DNA of 64,000 nucleotides from Phytoseiulus persimilis (taxonomy: Eukaryota; Arthropoda; Arachnida; Mesostigmata; Phytoseiidae): the NCBI GenBank assembly GCA_037576195.1, contig CM075102.1:16550745-16614744 (forward strand), read 5' to 3'. The notes under the pieces were generated by a model that worked only from the letters and a program-made list of their open reading frames with translations, was not told where the DNA came from and did not search any database. Made by a program: the position numbers and the translations under genes. Of the stretch, positions 12,301 through 26,500 are shown piece by piece (the first letter of the stretch is position 1; each line of letters opens with the position of its first letter).

Positions 12301-15300
12301 CTTTCTTCCACTGCTCGCTGTCAGAAGAGCTTGTCAAGGATCCGTTGTCAACGCCAATCGTGGTCGACCCCTCGAACAAGTGCCCGAATCGAGCGACTCC
12401 CGACCGTTCGTCGGTCAGACGAGTACAGAGAATTGGACTGCGGCCTCGAGTCGGACGAGCTCAGCACGCACGGACCACCGGCTTTTCGTTCGGATGGCCG
12501 AAAAGAATGAAGCACGATGGGTCGCGGCCGCCAAAACGTACGTTCTATCCAAAAGTAGAGAAAGGTGCAGGTGAATTCGCCAGACGTTTTGGCTCGAAGA
12601 CGAGGGGAGAAGGAGAGAGGTATCAGAACAGGAGAAGTCTGCTCCGGCTCTACTGATCTATGACGTCTGAACATATGTCGGCTTCGGCTCGTAGCCGTCA
12701 GCCGAAAGGATTCGAAACGAAGCCCCATTGTCCCACTGTTCCTGAGTGTTCAACTCGGCAGAACAGCATTCTCGGCATGTCTTGTGACGTCAGTGGTGAA
12801 GTCATAAGTCAAGAAACTCGTAATACGGACTCGGTAAGAAAACCATCACAGTCCGAAAGCGCCAGCATCGCTTTGCGATCGCTGTCGTCGACTTCGAGAC
12901 CAACGATGTTCAGCTTCCGAAATCCCGGTCTCATCGGCGAGCGATTGGAACTTATCTCGGAAGCGCCCAACAAGGTCTCGTGGATCGTCATTATGCATTT
13001 TGAAACAGGCACGAGCGCAAAAATCGCATCTGGCCGATCGGGAGCCGAGCATTTTCAATTTTGAATACGCCCAACTGTGCGACAACGCTCACGTGGCTTC
13101 GTGTTTCAGTTTCGCGTTCGAAAGGCGATTTGCGACATTTGAGATGAAAGGCTCCAACTGGAAAGGCTTCGCAGTCAGTGGGCCTCGTCTATCATCTCCG
13201 ACAGCTATCTGAGACCGGGAGCGCGATTCCGACGAGGAGACTGGACATCGCGAGGACCGATGTTTCACAGAGAGTTTTCGGAATATTTCTAGTGAAGGCG
13301 ACACGGCGGAAGACTCACACTCCGTCCCGGTTATGCGCTCATTGCTCAATTTTTCGTAGGAAACATGATCGAGCTGGAACTCGGGAACCAGTTTCTGTGA
13401 TTTCTGCTCCGGGAACCAATCAAAGCGGTTTTCCGGATGTAAGGAATCCCATGACTCAAGATCACTGACTCCGGGCGGTCGTACTCGTACCGTGTACGGA
13501 GTGAGTGCACGGGACGGATGAAAAACGGGACCGTTATTCCGTAGACGGGAGCCCCGGACCACTTTCCTCACGGAAATCGTTGTGGAGCTCGAAGTCTCTG
13601 TGAGGAACTCCGCCGAAATCCACTCTGAGTCGTTGCCTCAAGCTCTAATCGTCAGTCCGATCCCCGAGCTTATGATGCCTGGATCAGCGAGCGGCCGCTG
13701 AAATTGATTTTCCCGCCTTCCTGAGAGCCACTTGACCGTGAAACATATCGCTGCTAAGAAAAACTTGGAGCGAGTCTCGCCATCGTTGAAATATTTCAAA
13801 CACACCGCGGACACGGTGGACATCGAGGGCATGTCGAGCTCTCAGAGCAGGCCGAGCGGAGGACAAACTCAGAACGAAACCATACCCCGGCAACGGTAAG
13901 CGAAACCGCCAGTCCATTAGATGGACGACGCAACCGAATAGAAACCATTCGGCCATTTTAAAATTTCTTTGTGGCTCTCAACAAAGACTCGCCCGCTGGC
14001 CGCTGCTCAGCTTGACTTTGTATCGTATGGCCCGCCATTGAACTGGCCGAGATGAGAGATTGCATTCCAATGCAGTGGAATACACTCGGAGCTGCAACGA
14101 CGACGACGAAGACCACCACCACCACGACCGTTACCTCTCGACCGCTGCCACCAAGTGCGTGCACCGCCACCACGGCGGTACTGAACCGCCGGGACAAACG
14201 CGCGCACCCACCGACCTCGGGGCATCAAACGAATTTCCCGGCATCTTTTTCCATCAGGTTCGTGGCGTACTTGTTACGCTGTTCATCATCAGGAACGAAC
14301 CCGGCACCCCTCCCGCACGAGCCCCGGACGTACGTGAGCGACACGTCCAAAGAGAAGGAAAGCGATGCGCAGATGCCACCATATGTGCGAATACTCTCTT
14401 CTCCAGCGCGTTCGTCAGAAGCTGGCTTCCGATTTACGAAAATATCGCTGCTGTGAGTGAACTGCTTCACCGTCTCCAAGTCCTCCGATTGAGGTCGGAG
14501 GGCGATGATGATCGCTAAGACGATATGTTCGACCTGGAAGTGATCTACCCGTGGCGGCAGCAGCTCCGGCTGCCTCGAAAATGCTCAACGGTGGATCAAG
14601 GAGTACATTTCAAAAATGCGTAGTTCGACGCGGACGGATTAGGACTCGCTGGCTCGACTTTGTCCTCTTTTTAGGCAGCTATCTGCAGCGGGCGGTTCCA
14701 AGCCGTTCGGCTATGCGAAATGCTTGGACTGCTCCCTGGATGCCGCCGGAACGGGATTCGCATCTTCCAGCGTTCCGAGGGTCCAATCGAGCGCGCCGCC
14801 CGATTCGACGAGTCAATCGTTTATGAGAGTCGTGATAGGTTTTCGGATATGAAGTTTCAACATCCTAATCGCGCATTGAAAAAGGATTCGTCGTGCCTTT
14901 TATCGGCGCTGTTCATTGTTGGCTTTTTATTGAGTGCAACCGGAGGAAAGCCTTCAGGGTGGCGGCGGCGGTTGGGAGTGGTGGTGACTTTGGATCGGCA
15001 ATACTGCCAGCGAGCTGGATTGGAGGTATTGAGGCTGGCTGGCAAGCCGTATCTCATCGTCGTCGGGCCTCTTGATGTTGTGTAAGCACACAGGAGGTGG
15101 TTTGTCGTCCTATGGTCATTTCCATATTCCTCTCTTTAGCCGCGATCGACCCTCGCGCCGGAGAGCGAGCGAGACTGCAACGAGTCCGAACTCCTTTAGG
15201 TGTGGCTGGTGCCTGAGGCGATGCACGAATGCATAGCCTCGAATCATTCCGCATATCCGTACGTTCGAATGTGTCGGAAGGTGCCTGCGTGCACTGATTC

Positions 15301-16299
15301 ATCCATGCATATGATATTTATAGCTTTGAAACGTTCGGATTATTGCCATCGACTTGCGTCGGTCGCTTGATAAGATGCGGACGGACGGCCGACCGACCGA
15401 CCGACCGACCGGCGGTGGATTCACGATCTCGTTAGAAGAAGCAAACGCCAGCACCGAACACATTTTCGCTGCTAAGAGGAGAACATTCGTCGAACAAGAG
15501 CCGACCGTTTGAGGGATAAACAAACACTCGCCGCCGCCGCCAAGACAGAAAGTTTTTCACCGACAGAACGGAACTTAAGGTAAACAAATTGAGCAGAATC
15601 ATTCCGAAGTTGGCTCGGTCAGTCAAAGACTCCGGACGTGTTCTGAAATAGCTCAAAGCTCACAGTCGGTGTACTGTTTCTGGAAGGGTGCATTCGAACC
15701 CGAGAAGGTCGCATCGCTCCGATCTCGAATCGATGTTATGGGAAGACCGGGAGGAGGGGATGTCATGTGGGCGAGGTGGACTCGTTGCGCATGGCGTTCA
15801 GCATTCTCAATCCGACCCTTAATTACGATCTGAGGAATTTCCGCGAGCCTGAATTTTCGGAACTTCCAAGAGCAAGAAGTGTCAACAGCGAAAAGAGGCT
15901 TCCGCGCGACCAGACTATCCGCATCGGGCTGTCTGAGCGTGTTTGTCAGAAGGCCCGGATGTGTCGCTCCGCACTGCTGGCACCGGCTCCGAGAGGCTGT
16001 CCGAACGGCCGGTCCGGGCAGCGGAGCGGCCGGCGAGCTCAAGGATCGAGCAGCGACTGAAGCGACGATAGTTGCTTGCAGGGTAACCCTCTTCCTTTCT
16101 CGTCGGCAGTCTGGCTGCTAGCCGAAGCGGGCTGGCTGGCTGGATGGCAAGCTAGCTGTATGGTCGGATGGCTAGGCCGGCTCGACTCTCCTCTCGGCAT
16201 CGGCAGCTGCGGCGGCGGTGGTAGTAGCGGCGGCGGCCGAGTCCTTCTCTCGTTGACGCCGCCCACGGCGTTCCTCTCAGCCAATCGGGTCGTCGGGCG

Positions 16300-17552
16300 C
16301 ACAAAGAACCACTAAGAGCCGCTACGAAGCGGCCGAGAGTCGGCCAACGTCTAAGGGACTCGTTCCTTCCTCCTCGACCCACCGCCACCACCACCGCCAC
16401 GACGACGACGATGGCAACAACGGATAAGTAGTTGAGCGTCGTCTATCTCTGAAGGCGCTCACTTCGCTCCTTGCGCTCGCCAAGTAAAGACGACGACGAC
16501 GGCGGCGACGACGACGACGATACCCGTCGACAAGAAAACTACGAGAACTCCGACAGCGGTGCGAGTGAGCCAGTGCGCGCGTGTACCCGTCTTCTTCTGA
16601 AAGCTGTTCGAACAGGACAGTCGGCGGCCTGTTCGTCATACAGGGGAGTGAACCCCTTGCAGTGGCCTTCTAGTTAGTGCCGGCCGGATCGACAAGGAAA
16701 CAAGTTTGCGAAGTGTCTGTCGCTCCGATCGAAGGGAGCCGACTCCGGCTCGGTGCTCTCAAGTTTCTGCGTGGCTGCATCCGTACGTCGGTCGATCGAT
16801 CGATCGGTTCATCTTTCTTTCTCGTCCGCCCGTGCGTCCGATCGTGAATCGGACGATTATTCGGCGGCTCGTTCGGTCGCTTCTTCGGACGGACAGAAAG
16901 TCGGCCGGTCGGTCGGTCTCTCCCTCGATCTGTGCGTGTCCAAAGAGAAGTTGTCAGCCAGCCAGCGGGCAAGGTGAGTTTACGAGGAGAAGAAATCTTG
17001 CCTCTCCACTCCTGTGGATTAGCTGAAACGCTCGTACGAGCTCACAGTGAGCGCTGACTGCATCGAACGAAAGCCGTTAGGACAGAATTGTCATCCAGCC
17101 GCTCGGTTCCGCCGAGCTGTTGTTGTTGGTTGCATCATTTCTTTTCCCCCCGGTGAATGAGCGTATCGAACAATATCGGCGGATCGGTCAGGTGTGCTGC
17201 ACGACGGCCGCCAGTTCGGGTCGAGTTGCCAAACAAGTGATTTGCTCTCAGCGGTCGACCGCTTTCGTTGCAGAGAATAAAGAAGAAGGAAGGCGAGCTT
17301 CGTTGTCGTCCGCCACTTCGAGAAACCTCGAGTGCGAAGCGAGAACCGAACGAAAACAAGTGGTCGAGCAGAAGACGGTGATTCCCGTACGCGCTGCCGA
17401 GTGAGTTCGTTAAGGAACTGTTGAACAACAAACAACAAAGATCGGCCACCGGAGAAGGCGGCGGAGAAGTGTTCTGTGATCTCCGGGGTGACCTATGAGA
17501 TGGATATAGTGGTGCTCTCAACTGTTTCCAACGACTCGCTGGATGAGAAGCA
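16300..17552 (+). promoter_or_regulatory. probable prospero promoter / 5' UTR region
   Basis: This segment directly precedes the prospero start codon and carries two good splice-donor consensus sites, AAG|GTGAGT at 16973/16974 and GA|GTGAGT at 17400/17401, which could end non-coding 5' exons. Runs of CGA/GCG triplets (16376-16412, 16487-16521) and a GATC run (16792-16806) are present. An in-frame TGA nine bases before the 17553 ATG shows that coding does not extend further in this frame without splicing. No clear TATA box or acceptor could be chosen, so the transcription start is not located. Confidence 0.3.
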
Positions 17553-20500
17553 ATGGCAGAGTGCTTGAGTGCGCAAACGATCCAGTTGCCTCGTGCATCC
17601 TCTCTTGAGGCGCGGCCCAGCTCGACGACGGACGAGTCGATCCAGACGAAGGACAACGGCAACGAATCCTCGGACGAACTGAGTCTCGAGGAGAAGATGG
17701 TCATGCTCCAGGAGCAGGGAGCATCGGGCAAGGACAGCGCGACCCTGTTGCGCGACATCCTCCAGAAGGAGAAGCAGGAACACCACAACAACAACAATGC
17801 CGGCGAGCAGACCGAGGACAGCGGGACCGAGGACAAGGCTCCCTCCCCGATGCAGAGCCCGATGTCGAGTCAGAGCGAGGAGATCGAGGACTGGAAACTC
17901 GACGACGTCGGCGGCGGCGGCGTTCCCCCCAGCAAGAAGGACGACGAGCTCAACAATCCCAAATCGCAGGCGGGCCCGTTGAGCCCCGGCCTGAGCCAGC
18001 CCGTGAACGGCTGCAAGAAGCGCAAACTCTACCAACCGTCGAGGCAGACGGCGGCGGAGAACGGCGACTCGCTGGTGATCAACGACGTCGACGACGAGGA
18101 CGAGCTCGACGTCGAAGTGCCCGTGAAACGATCCGAGGATCGCGAAGCCCTCCGCGCGCGAATTCGTGAGCACTACGACAAGCTCACGGAGCGAGGACGG
18201 CTCGGAGATGTCAAGCCGGTGATGGCCGGCGGCGAGCATCCCGATCCCAGCGGCTTCCACAGCCACGCCGATCTGGAGCGGCTAGTTACGATGCTTAAGA
18301 GCGAGATTACGCACACCTTGACACAGGTCATCGATAACATTGTGTCTCGGTTCGTGCCGCGCTACCAACCAGATCCTCTAAACAATCATCACCACCACCA
18401 GCACCACCACGGTGCAAGCGGCGCTCATCATCATCTTGGAGGCGGCGGTGGCGGCGGCGGCAGTCATCATCACGTCGGGTCGCTTGCGTCGCAAGCTCTC
18501 CGAAGTGAACGGAGCGCATCGCCCCCGCTGCCTCCCGCAGTTCCTTTGCGACCTTCCCACCCTCCGTCTTTCGACCTCGCGAGACACGAATCGTTGATGG
18601 CATTCGGGGGACCTTTGGCCAACCACCAAAGAGAACTGTTCGCCCAAATGCTCGACCGTAAAGCGAAGAGCAAGGTGATCGACAGAGGCGGTAGGACTCC
18701 TCGCAATGAACTGCAGAACATCTCAGCCTCTTCGAAGCCCATGTTTGGACACAGTGGAATCAAAACCTCGACTCCGAACGCGTCTCCAGCTTTGCCGCTC
18801 AAGCGCAGCGAGTCCCCGACAGGCTACGGTGGCGGCGATTCGTCCCCCCCGCCGCCTCCTTCCACGGTGGTGCCCGGTCCCGAGCAGACCGAGGCCATGT
18901 CCCTCGTCGTCACTCCCGGAAAGAAGAAGAGGCACAAGGTCACGGACACCAGGCTCGCGCCCCGCCGCTCCGACTCGCCCAAGTTCGGCGAGTCGCCCTC
19001 CAGCGGTACGTTGGTACCGTCGTATCCACCTCCGCTGATTCCGGTGTCTCTGCCGACCAGCGTCGCCATCCCGAATCCGTCGCTTCATCACGACCTGTTT
19101 CACCTCCCTCATTTCGAGCATCAGCAGAGGCTGTCGGCCCCGTTCCAATCGAGCCAGGCTTCGCAACAACAGCAGCAACAGGCTTCTCAGCAGCAGCAGC
19201 GATCATCGGAATCCCCCGTATCTGAACCAAGCAGCAATCGGGCATCGACGACCCCCGCCGCTGCTCCCCCCTCTTCAAACCCCTCGGCGGACGCATTCGG
19301 TATCTACTTACAGCGAGCTAGTCTGAGCAAATCGCTTCAGGAAAACACGATCTCAGAGCGCGAATCTCTTTCGGAGAGTGGAACGGAACCCAACGGAGGC
19401 GCAACGATCCCTCTGCCGTACGACATGATGAATATTTTCAAGTGAGTCCCTCTCCAGAGTTTCTTCCTATGCGTCCCCTCCTCCCCCAGTCGCCCCAAAT
19501 CGCCTTTCCGGTTTCCGGTAGCTTCCGATGCCCAGAGAATTTTGCGGAAGATGAAACAGTCTGAAATCAGGTCGCGGTAGAATTCCACCGAAAAGGTCCT
19601 ACGACAGCCGGGTCGAGACCCCGTAGTTGAACATCGGTGGGGAGGGGATAGGAACAGTGGGATGAACTGTTGACCCGGAGGTTGCTCCGCGTTCTCCTTC
19701 CCGCTGTCGTCCGACGATCAGTTGTCTCTCGCATCGGCTGCACAAGTTCGAGCAAAGTGAGGGTGTCAGTGATTCGTTCGTGTGCTCAAGTTGTTGTCAA
19801 TGTTGGCCCATGAGTGTGTCAAGTTGTCAAAGCCTCTCGATCTATTCGTCGGTCGGTCGCTTTCTCCGTCCGTCGGCCAATCTATCTGTATATATGTCTA
19901 TTTAACAATGAGTTCGAGTGCGCGTCGTGTCTATTGCTTCGATAGCCGGAGCAAATCTTTGTTTGTTCCTCTGGGTTTGTCGACAACGACGACCACCAAC
20001 CACCGCTGGCACCGCCGCGATGATGACGACAAAATGCTCGGCCGCGCCCGGTGACAGCAGATGTTATCCTGAGTCATCGGATGGTTAGATAGTTCAAAAG
20101 ATGCGCACCCTCAAACCACATTTTCTTCTCCTGTTCTAAGTCATTCGAACAGTTGGTTGTCTGGCTGCTTGACTGCTCGGCCTGCTGGCTCGCTGAGCTC
20201 TCCGAACTTGCGCGCTCCTGTCGCTCGGTCATGAAACTCAGAGCTGCTCGTCGTGGTCCCGGCTGATAGAAAATAATCGAACCGCAGTTTGAATTTCCCG
20301 CTCTCCTGTAGTACCTGAGCCCGGTAAATGCGTCCAGCTCGATCCGGCAGATGAGTCCTGAGGTCTCTCCAGCGTAACTGAAGGAGTTAATCCGTTTATT
20401 GATCGGAGCCTTCCGTGGCTCTGGATTCGAAAAAGCAATCCTCCTCCTCCTTCATGGGAGCACTTTCACATAGGGCCGTGAGTTTGTTCTCAATACCAGG

Positions 20501-23500
20501 TGTTCTTTGGAGAGCTCCCGCTCGTCCTCATTGCTGGATTGAAGACACATTTTTGCATCCGGACATCCTCCGAGCATTCGGCAAGCTACCCCCAGTCGGT
20601 CGAGCGAGCGAGCTCGCGTTCCCGAAGTTTGGTTCTGTTCGAGCGAATGCGCTCCGTTTCGGAGCGCCTTCGATATCGCCACAGGGAAAGAGAGCTCCCG
20701 TTTCCCCGCTTTGGTTTTCTATGGCGAAGACGACGAGGACGACGACTTGACCACATTCGACGCCGCTCGGAGCCGAGTAACACGGGCCAGCTGGCCACAC
20801 AGGGAGAAAGACGGCCCAGAATGAGACGGACCTAGCACAAATGACACGCACAAACACAGTGTAAATAGCTGCTCCACTTCCAGATACATCAACGGAGCCG
20901 GCGGCGCGGGAGCGTTGGGGGCCCTCGGCACCAATAGTCCCTTCTGTCCCCGCACTGGAACGCCAGGAGCGGCCAGTCACGAGGGCAGTGCAACCCCAGG
21001 TTCGTATCCGCAGTCTCAAGCACCGAGTACGTTTTAGAGGTTCCAGTCTCCGAGCACGAAAGGGAGCTTGAATGCTCCCAACTCGCCCCGGGTCCCGAGT
21101 CAGAGCCCTAACTCTCTGTTTCTCCGATTCCAGCATCCGAAACCTCGTCGTATAGCAAGAACGGTAGTCTAGGGGGCACGGGGTACACATCGACGTTGAC
21201 GCCAATGCATCTTCGGAAGGCGAAGCTTATGTTCTTCTACGTGAGATACCCCAGTTCCTCAATTCTTAAGATGTACTTCCCCGACATCAACTTCAACAAG
21301 AACAACACTGCCCAGCTAGTCAAGTGGTTCTCCAACTTTAGGTGAGTTCCTTCTAGAGCATCTCCGGGCTTGGCCCGCTCGCCGGCCTACTCTGCGGCAG
21401 CTATGGTGAACGCCTACGACGAAAGTAGGTGTAATGGCCAAGCGACGCTGCTTGGTGCCACCTGTGCAAGAAGCTTTCCGTCTCATGGATGGTGTCTCCG
21501 ATTGGCTGCGAGTGTCACCCACACACTGAGTTTCTTCCCACACTCCTCTTTACGTTCGCTCGAAAACTTCCTTGCCCGCTGCGTTCGGGCTGGGCTCCGC
21601 TGATCAAGAGCCCTCATCATGGTGGAAGCTTATCCGCCTCGAATCCAGATACCTAATCAGAAGTGGGTGGCGGCGGTCGCGGCGACGTCATGGCTATGAT
21701 TGGTGTGAATTCGAGAAAATTCATGGAGACCCAGTTCGACTTGAGAGCTTTTTTTCGGTCTTTGGCTGAGCGCTTTCGCCGGCATCACGTCAGGCAAGAT
21801 GCCGTCATCGTTCTATCCCGTTCGGCGAAAGCCTGTAATCCATTACCAAACTCAAGCTCGTTAGCGATTTCTCGCTGAATCTCCGTTGAACTCCGTTTGG
21901 ATCCAACGCGTCAAACACGTCCCGGAGAACTCCGCTGCTGCCGGAACGTGTGGAAAAGAGTTGGAATTTGTGTGAGTTCACCCGCGGTGACTGCTGTGAT
22001 TCCGATAGCTCTCTGCCAGTTAGTTCGCGGCGGGCCGACGGGCTCGCCGGCTGGCCGGCTCACGGCGGCCGCCGGGTCAGTTATTCAAAGTTTTGCAATC
22101 GCCAACTTCAGGAACTCAATGGACATGCACAAACATGCGCCGCGCGTTTAGTATGATCGAAGAGCATAAAACAATAAGAGAAGGATTATCGACCCTCTTG
22201 CTTCAACAGCGAACGACGACGGTGGCGACGGCACTATTCAAAGTAGGAGGAAGAGAGCGAGCGACCAAGGGAAATAAAAGGGGTTGGAAATATCGAAAGC
22301 AAGGGGAAGGGGGGGATGGGGTAGGACGCTCTGAAGGGGATAATTCCCGAGGAGCTTTCTTAAACACGAATACAGCGTATTTGCATAAATTACGAGAGCG
22401 CCTTTCCGCACTCCGCCACCAGCGCGGTGCGAACGACCGAATCGAACAAATGGAGATGGTGCTGCGTAAAAGGAGCAAGAAGCCGACCGGAGGTGGTGAG
22501 CGCAACCGGGCCCGCTTTGAAATCGAGCCGGGAGAGGTTTGCCATCGCTTTCGGCACGACAGCCGTCGCTGCCTTCTTTTTATGGCGTGTGAGCTCTCTG
22601 AATTTCTCCGATACCGATACTGGTTCGGAAGTTGCTCCGGGATGGGAAGTTCCCTGGCTCAGTGGTCGCTCGCTCTGTCGATCGCATCCTGCCGGTGAGC
22701 CAAATGAAGCTAGTGGTCAAAGAGAGAAACTTCAGAGGTGCACCGGGCGATCCGGCGAGTGAGCACCAGGCGGCTCGCTGAATGAGCCCTGTCTGCGCAC
22801 CGGTCGCTTTTTGAGGTCAGGCCTCAGGAGGAGGTGGAGGAAGTGGGTCGTTCGAGAAGACAGATAAACGATAGCCCGATATCCGACATCAGATCATGTT
22901 CTGACCCAAAACCAGAGGCCGACCGGATCTTTGTGCCGCAGCGATCTTCGCAAAAAGCTCCTCGCCTGACAACTCCCGTTATGGTGCCTGAGACGAGATC
23001 TTCACGTTGCGTTCATCCAGAAGAAGTCGATGGCATCGGTCGGTCCTCTCGTGAGCTTGTTCGAACGAACCGCCGATGAAGTAGGAGAACTCTGCGGAGG
23101 CGAAAACTACGAAACACCAGCCAGTCAGGCAGCGATCCACATCACGAGTTCGCGGTTTAACTTCTCCTGAGTTGAGGTAGCTGCGGTCGTCGTCTTTGCT
23201 GCAGTTGTGGGGCTGCTGTGAGAGCGAGCAGTTTCAGCCAATTGGCACGATCTCAAAAGCAAACACCATCGATAGCCGCTAAAGCGAGCTAATCACGAAG
23301 CCTTGTGGCAGGAGCATCTTCTTGATGTTTTGGCGTGTGCCGTGGACGATGGTGGGTTGCCGTCGGAGGCAGCTGCTGAAGCGGTCCGTTGCCAGAGGTT
23401 CAGCCGCGCGGGGATCTTCTGCGTGTCTGTTCTCGTCGGATCGAGAACGTTTTTATTCTCAAGCCAGTCCTCTCCCCCGACCCATCGCTCCTCTCATTGC

Positions 23501-26500
23501 TCGATTCCAGTCCGGAAGAAGAGCTACTTTCGAAAAACGGCTAACCGCTCAGTCGGACCCGGTCGGCATGCTGAGACGGAGTTATCGGACGAATGACGTC
23601 AATGAGGTCGTTGGGCACACAGGCCAGTCGGACCAAATTGTTAAAGGGGTCATCGGAGAGAAGGAGCTCCAGACGCTCGCTAGACAGACGACGAAGTTCT
23701 CATCCGGATGGATCGTGTCATCGTCGTCTACTGCTGGCTGGTGTCTAGTCGTTTTTTCTCTCTCCCTCTCTATTCTTCCCCTTATTTCTCACTCCGCGTT
23801 GATCTCAACTCGCTGTCGTTCTCGGATCGACCGGTGCTGCGACCGGAACCAGAATCCGAGTGAGCGAGCGAACGGGCGACCTGAGCGCAACAATGCTTTC
23901 TTGGGCCGCAACATCACAGCGAGGTTTTTGACTGAGCCAGTGAGAGATTCAGAGCAAAACAGCGAGCCACTTCCTCCGGCCAGCCAGATAGCTTGCGATC
24001 TCGAACACCTGAGCCGATTCCGAACCGACGAAATGTTGACTGGAGTGTACAGCTGCTCGAAAGCTTGTGGCCCACGATGCGACTGCCGCTGTTAGTTTGC
24101 ACTGAAACCAAGTTGAAACAGTGGTCGCCGAACGAAATTCAGACTACGTTCAACGCGGAACCGGGGAATCCGAGCTCCGGTCGATGCGGCTCTTCAACCC
24201 GCCCAAAGGCCCTTCGCTGCTGCGGGTGGCGAGGCTCTGTTGGAGCGAACGTCGATCCGTCGTACGTATAACACGTTCACGAGGCTGGCGCCGAAGGCGA
24301 ACCGGGATCTGTACGTTGTACTCGTGTGTGAGCTATGCCGTCTTTGAAATACACAGAGCGTATCGGCCAAGCCGAGCGGGAATACAGGCGCCGGAAGCCC
24401 CACCGGGCTACTACGAGGACAGCTGAAACTGCGGTGATCATTCATACAAAGGAAAGCAAGAAAAATGTGACGCTTCGAATTTCTTCGGAGCGGTGCTAGA
24501 TTCGCGTATTTCGCTTCCCGCTCGCTACGAATCAAAGTCTAACGAACTTATCTCGTGAGTCAACTAGAACTAGCGCCTTCACAACCGACTTTCTCTGCTC
24601 CTCGCAGCGAGGACGAATATTCCCCCGCTCGGTCTGCCTTCAATCCATTCGTGCATTGGCTACTTTTGTACGTTGGCTCTTGTGCCGCCGCCAATGACGA
24701 CCCGGACGGCCTCGACCGAGGCTTGTGCCTTCCTGGCGTTGAAGTGCGTCGTCAGGCACGCTGCTGCTAGGCCGCCCGGTCGGATGAGTCGCTGGCTGGC
24801 TGGCTGGCAGGCTGACGCGCACACACGAGTAATTGGCCGAATACTACTGCTACCCGTTATATAGAAAGTATGAAGAGGTACCGTTGTTGCCGCTGCTGAA
24901 GTTAAAAGTGAAAGCTAGCTTGACTGGTTGGCGAACTGGCTGCCGGCTAGCGGCTGGATGCCATCTGGCCAGCTATCTATCTGAAAACAGTCGGCGGCTG
25001 TCCTGAGGCGTCTCTGTGGTCACGTCCAGGAGTCAACGCTTGGCCGCCTATTGAAGCTGATGATGTAAGTGAGCGAGTGAGCCGCCAGCCCGCTCAGAAA
25101 AGAAGCCACGAGTCCCATCGGCCGCCGCCGCCGCCGCCACATTAGCAGCCTATGAACTACGCTGTTCCTGCGAACTATCAGAGTGATTCTTGGGATCTGG
25201 TGCCCCGATGAGACCAACCCCACGCTCGCTCCGCCGAGCTTTCGCGGGAGGGCCCTCGGGGCGGGGGCCTCGCGACTCCAAGTATGGTGGCGGGTGCTCA
25301 GCCAGCTGAGGGGGGGGGGGGGGGGGAAGGAACGTAAGTGACGGTATGGCCGCGACCCGGCGTCCTGGCGGTCACGGAGCGTGTCCCCGAGGGCCCATTA
25401 GGTAGATAGGGAGTCCCCATAGATGTTATTATCATTGAGATGGCCACGAGGACCTCCTCGCTCAGGTCAGGCGTAAACCTAAGTTCGTCGGTCGAGGAAC
25501 GCCCAACTATAAGGTCGCTGGTCACGTCGATTCCATGTTTGGTGCAGTCGCCTAGCAACCGACCCACAGGCTGCACCAAAACTCCAACTGAACTCCTGAA
25601 CTCCCCGAAGAGACCTACGCGCCGAAGAACGAGTGGAGGGACAGAGAGAAAAACAAGACCTGCTTAGGGCCGCTCCAGTTTATTAGCTATTAGAGGAGGA
25701 GACCGTGGCCGCTTCTGATGGGTGGTGCTCCTCGACGTGATCTGGAGAAAACCCGCGTCGAGCTCGGCGGTCGAGACGACCCGAAGGGAGTATTTATCGC
25801 GACAGCTCCCCGGTCATCTTCTGGCCCAACGTCCGGTCCCTGTACGGCCTCGATGAAACCGCTGCGGTTCCTCCGTGCCGCGCGACTCGATCTTGCCAGA
25901 GTATTTCCTCCTTGAGCGGTGTGGCAGAGCGGAACGGATTAAGGCCCCGGCTTTTCGCTTAAGGCCGACTGGATCTCGTCAATCTCCTATACTCCCCTCG
26001 CGTACGATAACTCGAATTTTATAAGCTTTCTTCGAGATCCCAGGCTGTTTCAAACCCTAATCTCAAGAGTGAACTTCAAGTTTTTTGGAAGGTCCTTTGG
26101 ACGAAATTGCTCGAGACAACGGCGCGCGGCAAAACCGCCCAAAGCCGCATCCTGGAACCTCTTGATCCGACTTGGATTGAATCAATCGAAAGCGAGATTG
26201 TTGTCCCGGGTGCTTGGCCGTCCGTGCTTCCGCTGCTTTTGTCGGTGAATCAAATGTGAAGATGACGACGACGGCGTCGCCGACGACTGCACTTGGCCAT
26301 GATTCAGCTGCGGCCGAAGGTTGCTCTGGTGCCGCTCCGACGTTGCTTCAGTTGAAACCGATCGATATTGGTTCCGTGGGAGCCTGTCCATGATGGTCTG
26401 ACGCTCGGCTAACGCTTGGCTGATTTCGGGTGAGACGTAGACGTCACCCGGCCAGGGATAAAGAGCTCGTGACACAAAAGCGCATAATGTTAGATCCATA

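Larger units (their letters stand above)
1..16300. other. gene-poor upstream region, no supportable gene
   Basis: No reading frame here resembles a known family. The longest ones (for example 1671-2297 and 7883-8443 on the minus strand) lack recognisable domains and overlap equally long frames on the other strand, as expected for GC-rich non-coding DNA. The stretch contains many short simple repeats of CGA, GGTC, GTTC, GCCC and CT type. Its position upstream of prospero makes it a likely home for distal regulatory elements of that gene, but this is inference. Distant non-coding RNA genes cannot be excluded by eye. Confidence 0.5.

Noticed and set aside
17493-18266. 257-codon minus-strand frame over prospero exon 1
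   Set aside because: Lies opposite well-supported prospero coding sequence and reads as a Val/Leu/Arg-rich shadow.
20999-21133. U12/U2 twintron like that known in fly prospero
   Set aside because: A GTATCC at 21004 resembles a U12 donor, but using it with the available acceptor breaks the frame, no good U12 branch site lies at the proper distance, and I found no matching donor in exon 2.
22093-22698. 201-codon + strand frame in the prospero intron
   Set aside because: Covers purine-rich simple sequence, has no ATG at its open end and matches no family.
25916-25990. tRNA-like sequence
   Set aside because: TGGCAGAGCGG resembles an A box, but no B box or cloverleaf pairing follows.
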